Source of the DNA: a virus
Reading direction: 5' to 3' (one strand)
IMG/VR virus record: IMGVR_UViG_3300042924_007750
Location: 1 to 59,755 of that record
DNA length: 59,755 nt
Part shown: positions 42,631-52,139 of the stretch, in pieces
Layout of the letters: every line of letters starts with the position of its first letter
Numbering within the stretch: the first letter of the stretch is position 1
Notes under the pieces: model-generated
Databases searched by the model: none
What the model was told of the DNA's origin: nothing
What the model saw: only the letters and a program-made list of their open reading frames with translations
Program-made: the position numbers and the translations under genes

Positions 42631-44493
42631 TTATGAATTTAACAACTTGTCCAACTCCTCCTCTATTTTACCTAAACTTTGTTGAGCAATCCCTAGATTC
42701 AAATATTTGCTCCCATAAAGGTCTGTCTCAATTAGTATGTTCATATCCCTATTTTTTACAGATTCAGGGGTTATTTCACCTTCCTCTGGTGCAGGAGCAC
42801 CACCAGCTTCAGGGCCTCCAGCAGGTGGCCCACCAGCGAGTTCGCCACCTAAATCAGGTAATGCTCCCCCACCTCCAAAGGAAGCCGCAGCGGGTTCACT
42901 AACTTCTCCCGGAGGAGCAGCAGGTGCACCGCCTTCACCGGGCTTGTTACCATATAAGGCATCAAGCTGGTCAAATATACCAGTTTTAGAAATTGTGGCT
43001 GGAGTGTTTTTGAGTTCCTCACCGATTGCTCTTTCCATTCTTTGCTGCAGAAGGTCTGTTCTGATTTCATCATCAGACCAGTTAAAGATATGTTTCTTAG
43101 CCCAAGTTGATGATGATGGTTGAATGCCGTTACCAGGGTCTGAAACCAAATCACGATAAAGCAAAACTTTTTCTTTCCAAATATCAACCTTAAGCAAGTC
43201 AGCTTGAGTGGATGGGTTGGTAAGACCAAGAGTAAAGTTTGAAATCTCTTCTTCAAATCCTAGCAAGAACAGGTGAACAATAGCAATCTTGTTAAGTTCT
43301 TGAATCATGGATTTTTGAATCCTGTTGATGGTACGAGCAAAACGAATATCTTGCAACGCTAGATTTTTACCATCTCCAACAACTTCTTCAAATCCAAGGA
43401 AAGCCTTTGGAATACGAAGTGCTGTTACCAGTTTTTTCTGAATGTATTCAATGTCAGCAATCTCCGAAAGGTTTTGAGCTCCTGGAAGAGTGTCAATTGG
43501 GCTTGGTTGTGCTGGGTCACGAACTGGAATGAAATAATCTTGGTCAACAGCCATTTGGTTAAATCGCATGTCAACGTTACCAGTTTTTGAATCAACAATT
43601 TGTTCTCTCTTGAACTTGTTGGCAACACGTTGTACATACGCTTCAACATCATCGTCAGCCATGTTTCCAACATAAACTTTAAATATTCTTCTCTCAGGAG
43701 CACGTGATGTACGATAAATCAACATCGCATCCTCAGATAAAAGAAGTTGTTTCCAGATTCTTCTTGATTTTTCAAGCATAGAAGTACCATAAGGAAGTTT
43801 TCTATCATCACCTAAAAGTCTAAAGTGAGCAATTTCCCATGGTTGGAATTCCATGTTTTGTGTTTTCCAAGTAAATCTCAACCCCTTATCGTCGGTATTT
43901 TGAGGAACACCGACCGAAGAATTTCTTGTAGCCAAACCCTGTTCAAATCTTTCAACTTCAATGTTTGGTAATTGCTGACAACCAATAACACCCTTTTCTG
44001 GGTCCAATCTCATGTAAACAAAATTATCACCATACTTACAGGTGTTTCTTGTCCACATGGCTAAGTTGGTGTTGATATCCAATACGTTATTGAACAAATC
44101 AACAAGAACTGATTTAATTCTTTTTGACTCAGAATAAACCTGCAGAATTATACCGTCCTCATTAGGTGTTGTAGATTCTTCAGCATAAATGTCCAACGCA
44201 GCAGAAATCTCAGGAGTGTATTCCATCGACTCGTAGTCGTAATAAGACGCTAATCTGTTTGGCTCGTAATAGATTGCCTGAGTGTAAAGGTTGTTTTCAA
44301 CCTTAGCAAACTGGTTGGCTAAATAAAAAGATTGTTTGGCTTGTAATTTCTCTCTTTCATATTCTGCCTTATCAGTTGTTCTAAGAAGTTCTTTCTTATC
44401 TAACTTATAAACAGGGAAATCTTGATTCATCAAAGCATCAGGACCCAGAGCCCTGCTTAATCTTTGCCAAACCGTCATACTTCTATTCTCCAT
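42631..44493 (-). CDS. Portal protein (gp20-like)
   Basis: A 620-residue portal protein. Diagnostic gp20-like stretches: YYDYESMEYTPEISAALDIY, AEESTTPNEDG, TRNTCKYGDNFVYMRLDPEK, EIAHFRLLGDDRKLPYGTSM, LEKSRRIWKQLLLSEDAMLI, YRTSRAPERRIFKVYVGNM, IPKAFLGFEE. A Gly/Ala/Pro-rich low-complexity insert of about 70 residues (GGAPAAPPGEVSEPAAASFG onward) lies near the C-terminus, unusual for T4 gp20. The portal dodecamer nucleates prohead assembly and is the DNA channel. Confidence 0.94.
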   Translation of the reverse strand: MENRSMTVWQRLSRALGPDALMNQDFPVYKLDKKELLRTTDKAEYEREKLQAKQSFYLANQFAKVENNLYTQAIYYEPNRLASYYDYESMEYTPEISAALDIYAEESTTPNEDGIILQVYSESKRIKSVLVDLFNNVLDINTNLAMWTRNTCKYGDNFVYMRLDPEKGVIGCQQLPNIEVERFEQGLATRNSSVGVPQNTDDKGLRFTWKTQNMEFQPWEIAHFRLLGDDRKLPYGTSMLEKSRRIWKQLLLSEDAMLIYRTSRAPERRIFKVYVGNMADDDVEAYVQRVANKFKREQIVDSKTGNVDMRFNQMAVDQDYFIPVRDPAQPSPIDTLPGAQNLSEIADIEYIQKKLVTALRIPKAFLGFEEVVGDGKNLALQDIRFARTINRIQKSMIQELNKIAIVHLFLLGFEEEISNFTLGLTNPSTQADLLKVDIWKEKVLLYRDLVSDPGNGIQPSSSTWAKKHIFNWSDDEIRTDLLQQRMERAIGEELKNTPATISKTGIFDQLDALYGNKPGEGGAPAAPPGEVSEPAAASFGGGGALPDLGGELAGGPPAGGPEAGGAPAPEEGEITPESVKNRDMNILIETDLYGSKYLNLGIAQQSLGKIEEELDKLLNS

Positions 44494-44522
44494 TGTCCTA
44501 AACTTAAACTAAGTGAGTTTAA

Positions 44523-44530
44523 TATAAATA
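44523..44530 (-). promoter_or_regulatory. Late-promoter-like element TATTTATA
   Basis: Minus-strand ACTATTTATATT, 29 nt upstream of ATG 44493 of the portal gene and just after the terminase stop. Confidence 0.55.
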
Positions 44531-44533
44531 GTT

Positions 44534-46294
44534 TTACCTACCGAATAACCAACCGTATTTCTCATAATCAGCCCTTGATGCTGAGTAGTTTCTTTGATTT
44601 GGCATTCCTGGTTGTGAAAACTGAGGTAATGCCGGATTGAAATATTCTGACTTTTCTTTATTTTCACTAACAACCGTGCTCCAAGAGTTAAGCATAGCTT
44701 TAGTGTGATTAACAACTTTTACTAATGATGGAAAAGCGGCTTCAGCAACATACAATGCCATTGAAATTGACATAATACAGTCATCATGGTGTCCCTTCTG
44801 GTGGTCAGGTCTTCCATTGATATAAACAAATGTTCCCATTTCATTAATCAAACGATTAGACCTAATTTTAAAATCATGACGTACAGCTTCTTCTAGGGAA
44901 GCAATAATCTGAACACGCTTGTTGTTGAAATTAATTCCCGGAATTTTTTCTTTGATTTTTGGGTCGTATTTCCATTTATTGCTCATATCAACACCATCAT
45001 AATAGAAACTTTCGTAACCTAACTCCTGAAGTTTTCTAGCCGTCGCAACACCCATTCCACCAGTCAAATCAATAACGCAAAGAGCACTATACATAATACC
45101 CCACTTGTATGCAATTTCGGCTAATGTATCGGGGGGGAGTTTTCCAACAAATTCTAATACTTGTTCTCTTGTATCAAAATCAATGATTTCAATACAAGAA
45201 AAATCTTCAGAATCACCTCTAGAAACGTCAATACCCATAACATACTTGTGTCCATTTTCTGGCTCTTTCCAAATCCAAAGTTGACCTCCAACTAGTTTTG
45301 CTTCAGGCTCTTTAACGTCGTTTTTAACTATTGTCTGCAGCATTTGCGCATCAAAAACGTTATCACCAGAACCCAAGAAATTACATTCTAATTCTTGCGC
45401 GACCTTTCTGCGGTCATACTTTAACTTTTTTACCATGCTCTCGAACCAAGAAGAACAAGGTTTATACCCGTCTTCGATGTATTTGTGTAAAGTTGTAAGT
45501 TGCCTCTCTCTTCTATCTTCACCAGATAAATCCAGAATAACATCTTTGGGATATTCTTCTTTATTCAGTAGATAATGAACGAGGTCATTAGTTTTGACCA
45601 TATACAAATCTTTTGTATAACGAGGGTCTCTATACCAATACATTTCCGTAATCTTGAAATCATTCATGTTACGCAACGCTTGGTCGTAAATTTCGTAGTA
45701 AATTGGGTCAAACCCGTTGGGAGTTGAAATCACAATCACTTTACCTCCGGTAGATAAAGATGCCATACAAGCTGCCCAGAAATCACTATCAGCTTCGATA
45801 AAGGCAGCCTCGTCAAAAATAAGAGTTGTTGGTGTGTAACCTCTAAGTGCGTCCTTTGAGGTTGCTACAGCTTTTACCTCACACCCATTTGAAAGTTTAA
45901 AGTGTCTTGCTGAGTTTTTTTCCGGTGAAAACCCGATACCAACCCATTGTGGCCATTGCTCAGTAAACCCTCTAATCTTATTCGCAAATTCAACCGAGGT
46001 ATCAAGTTTGTTTGCAATAATGAGGACTTTTTCTGGTTTTTCTTTTCTGGCAAAAGCAAGTCTTTTACTCGCCCAAGCAGCTGTAACGGTAGATACACCT
46101 GCCTGACGATATTTCAATGCAATGTTTTCATTATATTCCTCATAATCCTGAACTAACTGAACTTGGTCTTGAAATAGCTCCAAAGGAACATAACGTGAAA
46201 CAGTGTTGTCGTAAGTTTGGAGATAAGTTTTCAGAGCATAAGGTGTGCTTTTCATGCACTTCTTATACTCAATTATTACTTGTTCTTTTGTCAT
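44534..46294 (-). CDS. Large terminase subunit (gp17-like)
   Basis: A 586-residue ATPase/nuclease. N-terminal ATPase: ENIALKYRQAGVSTVTAAWA (Walker A-like, Q64-A-G-V-S-T), TPTTLIFDEAAFIEADSDFW (Walker B DE), and the coupling motif VIVISTPNGFDPIYYE. C-terminal RNase H-like nuclease: KYVMGIDVSRGDSEDFSCIE, LCVIDLTGGMGVATARKL, and GHHDDCIMSISMALYVAEA. It pumps DNA into the prohead through the portal and cuts concatemers. Close to T4 gp17 length (610). Confidence 0.95.
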   Translation of the reverse strand: MTKEQVIIEYKKCMKSTPYALKTYLQTYDNTVSRYVPLELFQDQVQLVQDYEEYNENIALKYRQAGVSTVTAAWASKRLAFARKEKPEKVLIIANKLDTSVEFANKIRGFTEQWPQWVGIGFSPEKNSARHFKLSNGCEVKAVATSKDALRGYTPTTLIFDEAAFIEADSDFWAACMASLSTGGKVIVISTPNGFDPIYYEIYDQALRNMNDFKITEMYWYRDPRYTKDLYMVKTNDLVHYLLNKEEYPKDVILDLSGEDRRERQLTTLHKYIEDGYKPCSSWFESMVKKLKYDRRKVAQELECNFLGSGDNVFDAQMLQTIVKNDVKEPEAKLVGGQLWIWKEPENGHKYVMGIDVSRGDSEDFSCIEIIDFDTREQVLEFVGKLPPDTLAEIAYKWGIMYSALCVIDLTGGMGVATARKLQELGYESFYYDGVDMSNKWKYDPKIKEKIPGINFNNKRVQIIASLEEAVRHDFKIRSNRLINEMGTFVYINGRPDHQKGHHDDCIMSISMALYVAEAAFPSLVKVVNHTKAMLNSWSTVVSENKEKSEYFNPALPQFSQPGMPNQRNYSASRADYEKYGWLFGR

Positions 46295-46300
46295 AAATTC

Positions 46301-47590
46301 TTAGTCAGGACGGGAAATCCCCAAACCTGCTAAGAAATCTAATCCATCATCTTCAGAATCCTCTGATGAATCAAAACTTTCATATTCCTCCTTATTCTTT
46401 TTAGCAATTGAAATCAGTTCTTTGAACTTACTTGTTGCTTTTGAATTTTTCTCTGAGTCATCGGAAATTGCATTTCCAACTATTTCTAGGAATTCCTCAG
46501 CAGGGAGTTTATAGAGCTCCATTTGGAACCAGTTGATAAGCCCTTTATTTTTTTCGTCAAACATTTCGTCCGGCAAAGCAAAACGAATTTTTTCAACAAC
46601 TTGCGGCCCTATTCTAAGTGACCAGGCTTCCATAGGTAAAGTATCCGTTTGACCCATAACCTTTTCTCTAGTTTCGGGGTCTTCGGGAAGACCGTATCTA
46701 CCTTTAGCTTCTTCAATACCTTTAAGGATTTCGTGGCAAAGCATGGGGAACATTAACCCATAAGCACGAATGACAGTATCAGCAGACTCTTCGCCACCTT
46801 CACCTTCACCACCATCTTCACCATCAGCATCATCTAATTCTACCATAGCAGCAACACCTTGACCGGTATTACTCATCATATCCACCATGTCATCCATAGT
46901 AAAATACATAAAATCGTTAAGAGCCATGATTTCCAAATACATCTGATACAGACGTGGGTCAATTTCATCCAGTTTGGCTTTAACCTCGGGCTTTTGAAAT
47001 AAAAAGTGTCCTTTTTTTGCGGTTCCTTGGATAATAGCATTGATAATGTTACGCTTGTCTTTTTCTAATTCCAAAATTTCCTTAGGAGTTAGTTCGTCAA
47101 TATTGAAACCAGCTTTAATCATCAACTCTTTTGCCTCTTCCTCATTTTCTTCTTTGAGTTCTTCAGCGGCCAATCTAAAATTGCTGGTATCAATCGGCTC
47201 GCGATTCAGGTAGGATTCGATAACAAACCAATCTTTAGGAATTTGAGCTTCATCAACAGAGGCATCAATCGATAATTTTTCGAGAGCGTCTTTGTGACGA
47301 GATTCAATAGAAATAATTTGTGGGATTTTTTGGTAGACCTCAGAAATTAACATTCTAGCAACCATCGGAGAGTTAATTGCCTCTCTACCGGTCACTTGTC
47401 TTACTTTATCAACAACTTGTTTAAATCTTCGAGTCGCTAAACGCTGAATTTCTTCTGACCCTTGTTGGAAAGCAGGATTTTTAGCAAATGGATGTTCAGG
47501 GTCACGCAATTTGCGCTCCAATCCTGGGTCCATGCGTTCGGGATAATCCCCGTAATCAATCTGTTCCAGTATTTTTCTATTTTTTGCCAT
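46301..47590 (-). CDS. Head-module protein of unknown function
   Basis: A 429-residue acidic protein; ATG 47590 preferred over the adjacent GTG 47593. Mainly helical N-terminal part (FKQVVDKVRQVTGREAINSP), central helices around LYQMYLEIMALNDFMYFTMD, a Gly/Glu/Asp low-complexity stretch, then a C-terminal acidic tail. It lies directly upstream of the terminase gene (6 bp), so packaging, neck or head-completion roles are likely. Not recognised as a named T4 protein. Confidence 0.7.
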   Translation of the reverse strand: MAKNRKILEQIDYGDYPERMDPGLERKLRDPEHPFAKNPAFQQGSEEIQRLATRRFKQVVDKVRQVTGREAINSPMVARMLISEVYQKIPQIISIESRHKDALEKLSIDASVDEAQIPKDWFVIESYLNREPIDTSNFRLAAEELKEENEEEAKELMIKAGFNIDELTPKEILELEKDKRNIINAIIQGTAKKGHFLFQKPEVKAKLDEIDPRLYQMYLEIMALNDFMYFTMDDMVDMMSNTGQGVAAMVELDDADGEDGGEGEGGEESADTVIRAYGLMFPMLCHEILKGIEEAKGRYGLPEDPETREKVMGQTDTLPMEAWSLRIGPQVVEKIRFALPDEMFDEKNKGLINWFQMELYKLPAEEFLEIVGNAISDDSEKNSKATSKFKELISIAKKNKEEYESFDSSEDSEDDGLDFLAGLGISRPD

Positions 47591-48506
47591 CACGAAGAAT
47601 TCCTTGAATTAATTTTAAAACATCATTTTTGGCTTTCTCGATTTCTTTCTTAGAAGCCTTAGGTGCAGGATTTGGACCTTCAAAAGGTTTTTTACCTGGG
47701 TGTGCTGGTCTAACGGATGGTTTAGTATCCGGTTTTGTTGTTGGTTTTACTGGTGCTGTTTCAGTTTCAGCCTCAGCCATAGATTTAAAAGATGTCAAAC
47801 TTCCTACTGGTTTGCTCATTCTAACTGATTTACCCTTCTTAGCTTTTGGTTTGTATACAGAACGGCTAATGACACCTTGTTCTGCAATAGTCTCAATAAA
47901 TTCTCCTTTGGTCATTTTTGGTTCTAAATAATTTTCGACCAAAGATACGATTCTTTCTTCAATAAAAAAATCCATCGGTGAATTTCCTTCATTTAAACTT
48001 TTCTTAACTGCTTTGACACATCTTTCAAACTTAGCATTCTTTTTTGGGCCAAGTTGGGCGTGACAAATAGCGTAAGGGTTATTTGTATCTTCTTCCCCCT
48101 CGGTCATATCCTCGTATTTGTCAATCTGAGCATCACTATCATCACCCATTCCATCTGGTGACATTATTTGGTGAGGAGCTTGCGTTGTTGCTCCACCCAG
48201 AGCCGAACCCATAACATCAACGTTATCCTCTTTCATTTCGCCCTCTTGAGCTTGCATTACAACAATGTTACCCGCACCATCAGTTTTGATTGATGCACCA
48301 TCAACAACAGCGCCAGTTACACGGGCTGTAGAAGAAGGGATTGTTGTTGTTTTAACTGTCTTGGTGGTTTGTTTTACTTGTTCAGCCAAAGAAATTTTTT
48401 TGAACAAAACATCAATCTGAGTTTCATTCAACTTAGAAACTGTTTCGGGTGATAAACCCATTTCAACTAACTGGATAATTTTATCTTTAGTTTTCATAAA
48501 CGACAT
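47577..48506 (-). CDS. Head-module protein, Lys/Pro-rich tail
   Basis: A 309-residue protein, start at ATG 48506 (MSFMKTKDKIIQLVE) or ATG 48497. An N-terminal helical motif (VEMGLSPETVSKLNETQIDV) is followed by a disordered Thr-rich linker, a segment NPYAICHAQLGPKKNAKFER with two Cys in the area, and a Pro/Lys-rich tail (TAPVKPTTKPDTKPSVRPAH). Short 'QLGPKKN.KFERCVKAVK' segments recur in phage head proteins of this group. Overlaps both neighbours; function unknown. Confidence 0.65.
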   Translation of the reverse strand: MSFMKTKDKIIQLVEMGLSPETVSKLNETQIDVLFKKISLAEQVKQTTKTVKTTTIPSSTARVTGAVVDGASIKTDGAGNIVVMQAQEGEMKEDNVDVMGSALGGATTQAPHQIMSPDGMGDDSDAQIDKYEDMTEGEEDTNNPYAICHAQLGPKKNAKFERCVKAVKKSLNEGNSPMDFFIEERIVSLVENYLEPKMTKGEFIETIAEQGVISRSVYKPKAKKGKSVRMSKPVGSLTSFKSMAEAETETAPVKPTTKPDTKPSVRPAHPGKKPFEGPNPAPKASKKEIEKAKNDVLKLIQGILRDGKK

Positions 48507-48882
48507 TTTTTTCAAATTCGAGAATTAAATCTTTCTCGTATAATTTATCTTTGACTGAATCTTCTTCTTGTCCAAAACGGAAAACCAATCTATTGTTCTC
48601 GTCATATTCACCAACTTCCCAACCTAAAGCGACAACTCCGTCCATGGCATCGGACATACTGAAGAAGTCGGAATTTTGTGCTAATTCGAGTTTTATATTT
48701 GATTTTCTCAACACACCAACTTTTTGAATGTGTTCTAGGTCTGGGGGTGATGGGTAACCATTTGCGGGTGCAGCTTCCCAAGAGTCACCCCAGACTTCTA
48801 GATTTTCTGAAAAAATGAATTCATAGAGATTGTCTCCCTTATAATCAGGACCTAGTCCGTTGATATAAGTTAGATACCTCAT
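48487..48882 (-). CDS. Small head-module protein
   Basis: A 131-residue acidic protein with aromatic-rich N-terminus (MRYLTYINGLGPDYKGDNLY, then EVWGDSWEAAPANGYPSPPD). Its start overlaps the previous gene's stop by 4 bp and its stop overlaps the next start, so it is coupled within the head operon. No family recognised. Confidence 0.65.
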   Translation of the reverse strand: MRYLTYINGLGPDYKGDNLYEFIFSENLEVWGDSWEAAPANGYPSPPDLEHIQKVGVLRKSNIKLELAQNSDFFSMSDAMDGVVALGWEVGEYDENNRLVFRFGQEEDSVKDKLYEKDLILEFEKNVVYEN

Positions 48883-50069
48883 AAAACAATACCTTCAATA
48901 GAAATTTTTACTTGTTTATTGTTATTTTCAAAAACCAAATTTTTCTTGTTTGTTCTTCCAACGAACTCGAAACCTTTATTTTCTTCTAAAAACTTCTTGC
49001 TTGCTAATTCTTGTTCGATTGTTTCTGACAAATTTTCAATTTTGTTTAGCATCGAACTAAATTTTGTCTTGGTAGAACCTTGTCTTTCTTCAAACAATTT
49101 CTTTGCATGCTCAACCTCTGAAGAACTTACTTCGAAATACTTGCTCAACACTTTGTCAATTTTGCTTTCTTTCATTGACATGCCGAAATTGTAATCTTCA
49201 GAACCCATGCCTTCCATAGGTTCTTCTGGAGAAATTTCAGCATCCATTTCAAAATCCATTTCAGCACCTGGTTCTTCCATTCCCATGTCCATATCCATTT
49301 CAGAGTCAGCTTCAACGTCTTCGAACTTAGCCATGATGTCTTCCATGTCTTCTGGTTCGAGTTTAGTCAAATCAACCGCAGATAAAACCATGTTGATTAC
49401 ATATTTGATATCCTCAGAAGTCATTCCATCCTGAGATTCAAGTGCTCTCATTTTTTGAGTGAGCTTGCCTGTCAATTTTTGGATAAGTCTGAAAGAAACT
49501 TTCTCTTCCATATCTTGCTCCATACCAGCAGGCTCTTCCATAGAAGTGTCTACGTCCATATCAACATCCATTCCTAAGTCCATACCCATGTCACCACCAG
49601 CGTCATCAGTAGCATCAACAGAAGGTAATTCTGGTTCTGGAAGTGGAGCTGGTTCAGCTGGAACAGGTGGAATCTCAGCAACTGGTGCTGGTGGGGTTGG
49701 AGTTTTTAAAACAAATTTCTTTTGTTCACCAAATAATTTAACCTCTTCATCTTGTCCATTCATCTCATTGTTTTCCTTGATAATCAAGTTGAGTTTTCTT
49801 AGAGCTTGGGCATAAGATGAGTGATATTTTCTATTTTTCATAGGCTCCATGTAATCCAAAGAAGATTCGTTGATACCTTTCTTGATGATGTATCCTTGCT
49901 TCTCTTTTACAATGTGGTAATCCATTCCATCAGCTAAGTTGATGGAATATTCGGATGCACCTTCATTGACGCTTGTTGAAGTCGTCTTGTAGGTGGCAAT
50001 CTCCATAATTCTTTTTAATTTGTCGACACCTTCAAGTTTTTCGCTGCCGATTGGTTTTAATTTTGCCAT
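48879..50069 (-). CDS. Acidic Asp/Met-rich prohead-core-like protein
   Basis: A 396-residue protein. After an N-terminal domain (YHIVKEKQGYIIKKGINESS) comes a Pro-rich string (LKTPTPPAPVAEIPPVPAEP) and long Asp/Met/Glu-rich blocks (MGMDLGMDVDMDVDTSMEE), like the acidic blocks in the gp22-like scaffold. The C-terminus is helical. Acidic Met/Asp blocks in both proteins suggest a shared core role or a second scaffold; this is an inference from composition. Overlaps the previous gene by 4 bp. Confidence 0.7.
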   Translation of the reverse strand: MAKLKPIGSEKLEGVDKLKRIMEIATYKTTSTSVNEGASEYSINLADGMDYHIVKEKQGYIIKKGINESSLDYMEPMKNRKYHSSYAQALRKLNLIIKENNEMNGQDEEVKLFGEQKKFVLKTPTPPAPVAEIPPVPAEPAPLPEPELPSVDATDDAGGDMGMDLGMDVDMDVDTSMEEPAGMEQDMEEKVSFRLIQKLTGKLTQKMRALESQDGMTSEDIKYVINMVLSAVDLTKLEPEDMEDIMAKFEDVEADSEMDMDMGMEEPGAEMDFEMDAEISPEEPMEGMGSEDYNFGMSMKESKIDKVLSKYFEVSSSEVEHAKKLFEERQGSTKTKFSSMLNKIENLSETIEQELASKKFLEENKGFEFVGRTNKKNLVFENNNKQVKISIEGIVL

Positions 50070-50089
50070 GGTTTTTTATTATTTAAATT

Positions 50090-50968
50090 TTAATTATTAA
50101 GGCCGTGCATACCCCCTAGTTCAACAGCACTCAAGTCAACTACAGTACCTTGTCTATTACCATCTGGGCCGATAGGTACCCAATCAACTGGGTGAGGATA
50201 TTCTGCGGTGTAGGTTACACCACTACAAGTTATGCAAGCTTCGGCTTCATACTGAACATTAACATCGAACACTCCAAATGGAGTTGCTGACGGAGTAGGG
50301 GTCATTGTTTGCGTTTGAGTCTGCGTAGGGGTAGCAGTATTTGTTGTGGTTTGTGTTGGCGTTGCAGTTTTTGTTGGTGTTTGTGTGGGGGTTGCTGTAT
50401 TAGTTGTTGTTTGTGTTGGTGTTTGTGTTTGAGTATTAGTTGGAGTCAAAGTTGGTGATGCTGTAATACTAGGGGTTGGAGTGTTAGATGCGGTAATACT
50501 CGGGGTTGGAGTGTTTGTTGGTGTTTGAGTTTGAGTATTGGTTGGTGTTGCAGTGTTAGTTGTTGTTGGTGTTTGAGTTTGAGTTGCTGTCTGACTTGGT
50601 GTCTGTGTATTAGTATTTGTTGGGGTTTGCGTTTGAGTTGGTGTTGGTGTTTGTGTCGCAGTCCTTGTAGGTGTTTGAGTATTCGTTGGTGTATTGGATG
50701 GGGTTTGAGTAGGGGTAGAAGTCGGAGATTCTGTTGGGGTTGGTGTTAAGTCTCCAAGACATTCAACGCAGTTAATCCAAGGACCATTAAATACCGTTAC
50801 AACTGTGGCTAAAGGGGTTTCATCAATTGGTGCAAGAGTCCAACAACCTATGTTTGTAGACCCTACTAATAATTCATAAATTCTACCCGAAACAATTGCA
50901 GCTTCGGTAGCAAAAAATCTTGACGGTTGCCCAATACAAGAAGTTCCAACAAAATAATTCAACGCCAT
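50090..50968 (-). CDS. Thr/Pro-repeat virion protein with Cys-containing end domains
   Basis: A 292-residue protein. N-terminal bead of about 75 residues ([43 protein letters not shown]), a Thr/Pro/Asn/Gln string of about 150 residues ([20 protein letters not shown] type), and a C-terminal segment ([20 protein letters not shown]). The GC-W/Y-T ... N-C-x-x-C pattern also occurs in the bead of the gene at 1-1107. The late-type promoter indicates a virion protein. Distant from the other Thr/Pro genes in this linear window. Confidence 0.75.
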   Translation of the reverse strand: MALNYFVGTSCIGQPSRFFATEAAIVSGRIYELLVGSTNIGCWTLAPIDETPLATVVTVFNGPWINCVECLGDLTPTPTESPTSTPTQTPSNTPTNTQTPTRTATQTPTPTQTQTPTNTNTQTPSQTATQTQTPTTTNTATPTNTQTQTPTNTPTPSITASNTPTPSITASPTLTPTNTQTQTPTQTTTNTATPTQTPTKTATPTQTTTNTATPTQTQTQTMTPTPSATPFGVFDVNVQYEAEACITCSGVTYTAEYPHPVDWVPIGPDGNRQGTVVDLSAVELGGMHGLNN

Positions 50969-50981
50969 GGACTTTTTTTTC

Positions 50982-50989
50982 TATAAATA
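50982..50989 (-). promoter_or_regulatory. Late-promoter-like element TATTTATA
   Basis: Minus-strand AATATTTATAG, 13 nt upstream of ATG 50968. Two overlapping TATTTATT copies lie further upstream at 51012-51023. Confidence 0.6.
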
Positions 50990-51035
50990 TTGCTCGTTTT
51001 ATAATAAACTTAATAAATAAATATCAAACAATAGT

Positions 51036-51788
51036 TTAATCCAACATTTTTACTTCAACAGAAAGCTCTTTATCGGTTTGACGGTTGACAGTATCGTAAA
51101 GTTTTTCCAAAAGTCCGGACCTACGCAAGTATTTAAAAACCAAATTTTCGTAGGAATATTCTCCCTCTTTTTCTAGTCCTGACTTGCGATAGTCTTTCAA
51201 TTTTTCTTTTAGTTTCTGAATATTTTCTTCGTTGGCTTTGAGCCCCCCCTTTTTAATGCTGGTAATAAGGCTTTCAATTTTATCTACCCAGGAGTCAATT
51301 TTTTTGGTTAGTACCAAACTCTCGAGTTGGGGTTTTTCTTTTGATGGTTTGCTCACCCATTTGTTGTCTTGGATAGAATACACCCCTGAAGCAAAATGTG
51401 CTTCTTCAGCATCTTGTGGGTAGAGTTCAACAGGATAGTCGTAGATGGTGATATCGTGCTTGTCGTTATAAAGCTGTTTTTTTAGACCAAACAAATCTTT
51501 GTAGAGTTGGGCTTGTTTTCCGTATTGTTTGAAATCGATAATAAGATGCAGGTCAAAATCAGAAAACTCTGACCAGTTGTAATTGGATAGACTTCCTGTT
51601 AGAACAATATCATCTACTTTAACATCTTCCCCTAGGGTATCCTCAAAATCTTTTGCAATTTTAAGAAGAGCATCTTTGACTTTTGGTTTGAGGGTTGCTT
51701 TCTCACCATCGTTAGGGTTTTCCCACACCTTTTGGTTGAGGGTATCTCTTACTTTGAAACTCTTAAGGATTGTGGATATCTGGGCCAT
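51036..51788 (-). CDS. Pol-beta-type nucleotidyltransferase
   Basis: A 250-residue protein. DDIVLTGSLSNYNWSEFSDF followed by DLHLIIDF gives the G-S ... D-x-D motif of the nucleotidyltransferase superfamily (near residues 63-85), and KHDITIYDYPVELY a further acidic strand. The rest is helical. It could add a nucleotide to a protein, RNA or small molecule; relatives include MNT toxins/antitoxins and tRNA nucleotidyltransferases, but no partner is recognisable here. The late-type promoter 4 nt from the start suggests late expression. Confidence 0.75.
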   Translation of the reverse strand: MAQISTILKSFKVRDTLNQKVWENPNDGEKATLKPKVKDALLKIAKDFEDTLGEDVKVDDIVLTGSLSNYNWSEFSDFDLHLIIDFKQYGKQAQLYKDLFGLKKQLYNDKHDITIYDYPVELYPQDAEEAHFASGVYSIQDNKWVSKPSKEKPQLESLVLTKKIDSWVDKIESLITSIKKGGLKANEENIQKLKEKLKDYRKSGLEKEGEYSYENLVFKYLRRSGLLEKLYDTVNRQTDKELSVEVKMLD

Positions 51789-51792
51789 CCTT

Positions 51793-51800
51793 TATAAATA
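51793..51800 (-). promoter_or_regulatory. Late-promoter-like element TATTTATA
   Basis: Minus-strand GGGTATTTATAA, 4 nt before ATG 51788 of the nucleotidyltransferase gene; as a -10 box it would give a leaderless or near-leaderless mRNA. Confidence 0.6.
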
Positions 51801-51808
51801 CCCAAACT

Positions 51809-52051
51809 TTAAAGTTTATTGTATTTAAATGTTTTGGCAATTTCCCCGGAAAAATATTTCCCTTGTGATTCTGCCATTCTAAATTTTGTGTAGATTGCGT
51901 GGGGGACCTCAAGATATTGGTATCGAGTTCCGTTTTTAAATTCGACAATCATGTCCTTGTTTTCGGTGTCGTACTGTGAGCGCACAATTGTTCCAGATTC
52001 AATTTCGTTAAGGATAACCGTCCCTTTTATTTCTTCTCTTTTTATTCCCAT
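51809..52051 (-). CDS. KTSC-domain protein
   Basis: An 80-residue protein starting at ATG 52051 (MGIKREEIKG); longer forms would cross a promoter and terminator. IVRSQYDTENKDMIVEFKNG, then TRYQYLEVPHAIYTKFRMAE and SQGKYFSGEI match the KTSC domain pattern (S-x-x-Y-D ... L-x-V-x-F-x-x-G ... Y-x-Y-x-x-V-P ... S-x-G-x-Y-F). KTSC domains are small and linked to nucleic-acid enzymes such as lysyl-tRNA synthetase fusions; the function here is unknown. Confidence 0.8.
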   Translation of the reverse strand: MGIKREEIKGTVILNEIESGTIVRSQYDTENKDMIVEFKNGTRYQYLEVPHAIYTKFRMAESQGKYFSGEIAKTFKYNKL

Positions 52052-52081
52052 AATAATAAAGTTTAAATTAAGCTTATAATA

Positions 52082-52091
52082 GATAAATACC
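52082..52091 (-). promoter_or_regulatory. Late-promoter-like element GGTATTTATC
   Basis: Minus-strand GGTATTTATC, 30 nt upstream of ATG 52051. It lies directly after a terminator for the gene at 52140-52565, so the two signals together define separate units. Confidence 0.6.
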
Positions 52092-52117
52092 AAAAACCCC
52101 CAGCTTTCGCCAGGGGT
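52092..52117 (-). terminator. Hairpin terminator
   Basis: On minus: CCCCTGGCGAAAGCTGGGGG followed by TTTTT. It closes the UVR-protein gene and is followed at once by the KTSC-gene promoter element. Confidence 0.75.
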
Positions 52118-52139
52118 CAAAAAATCATGGGTTTTTTAA

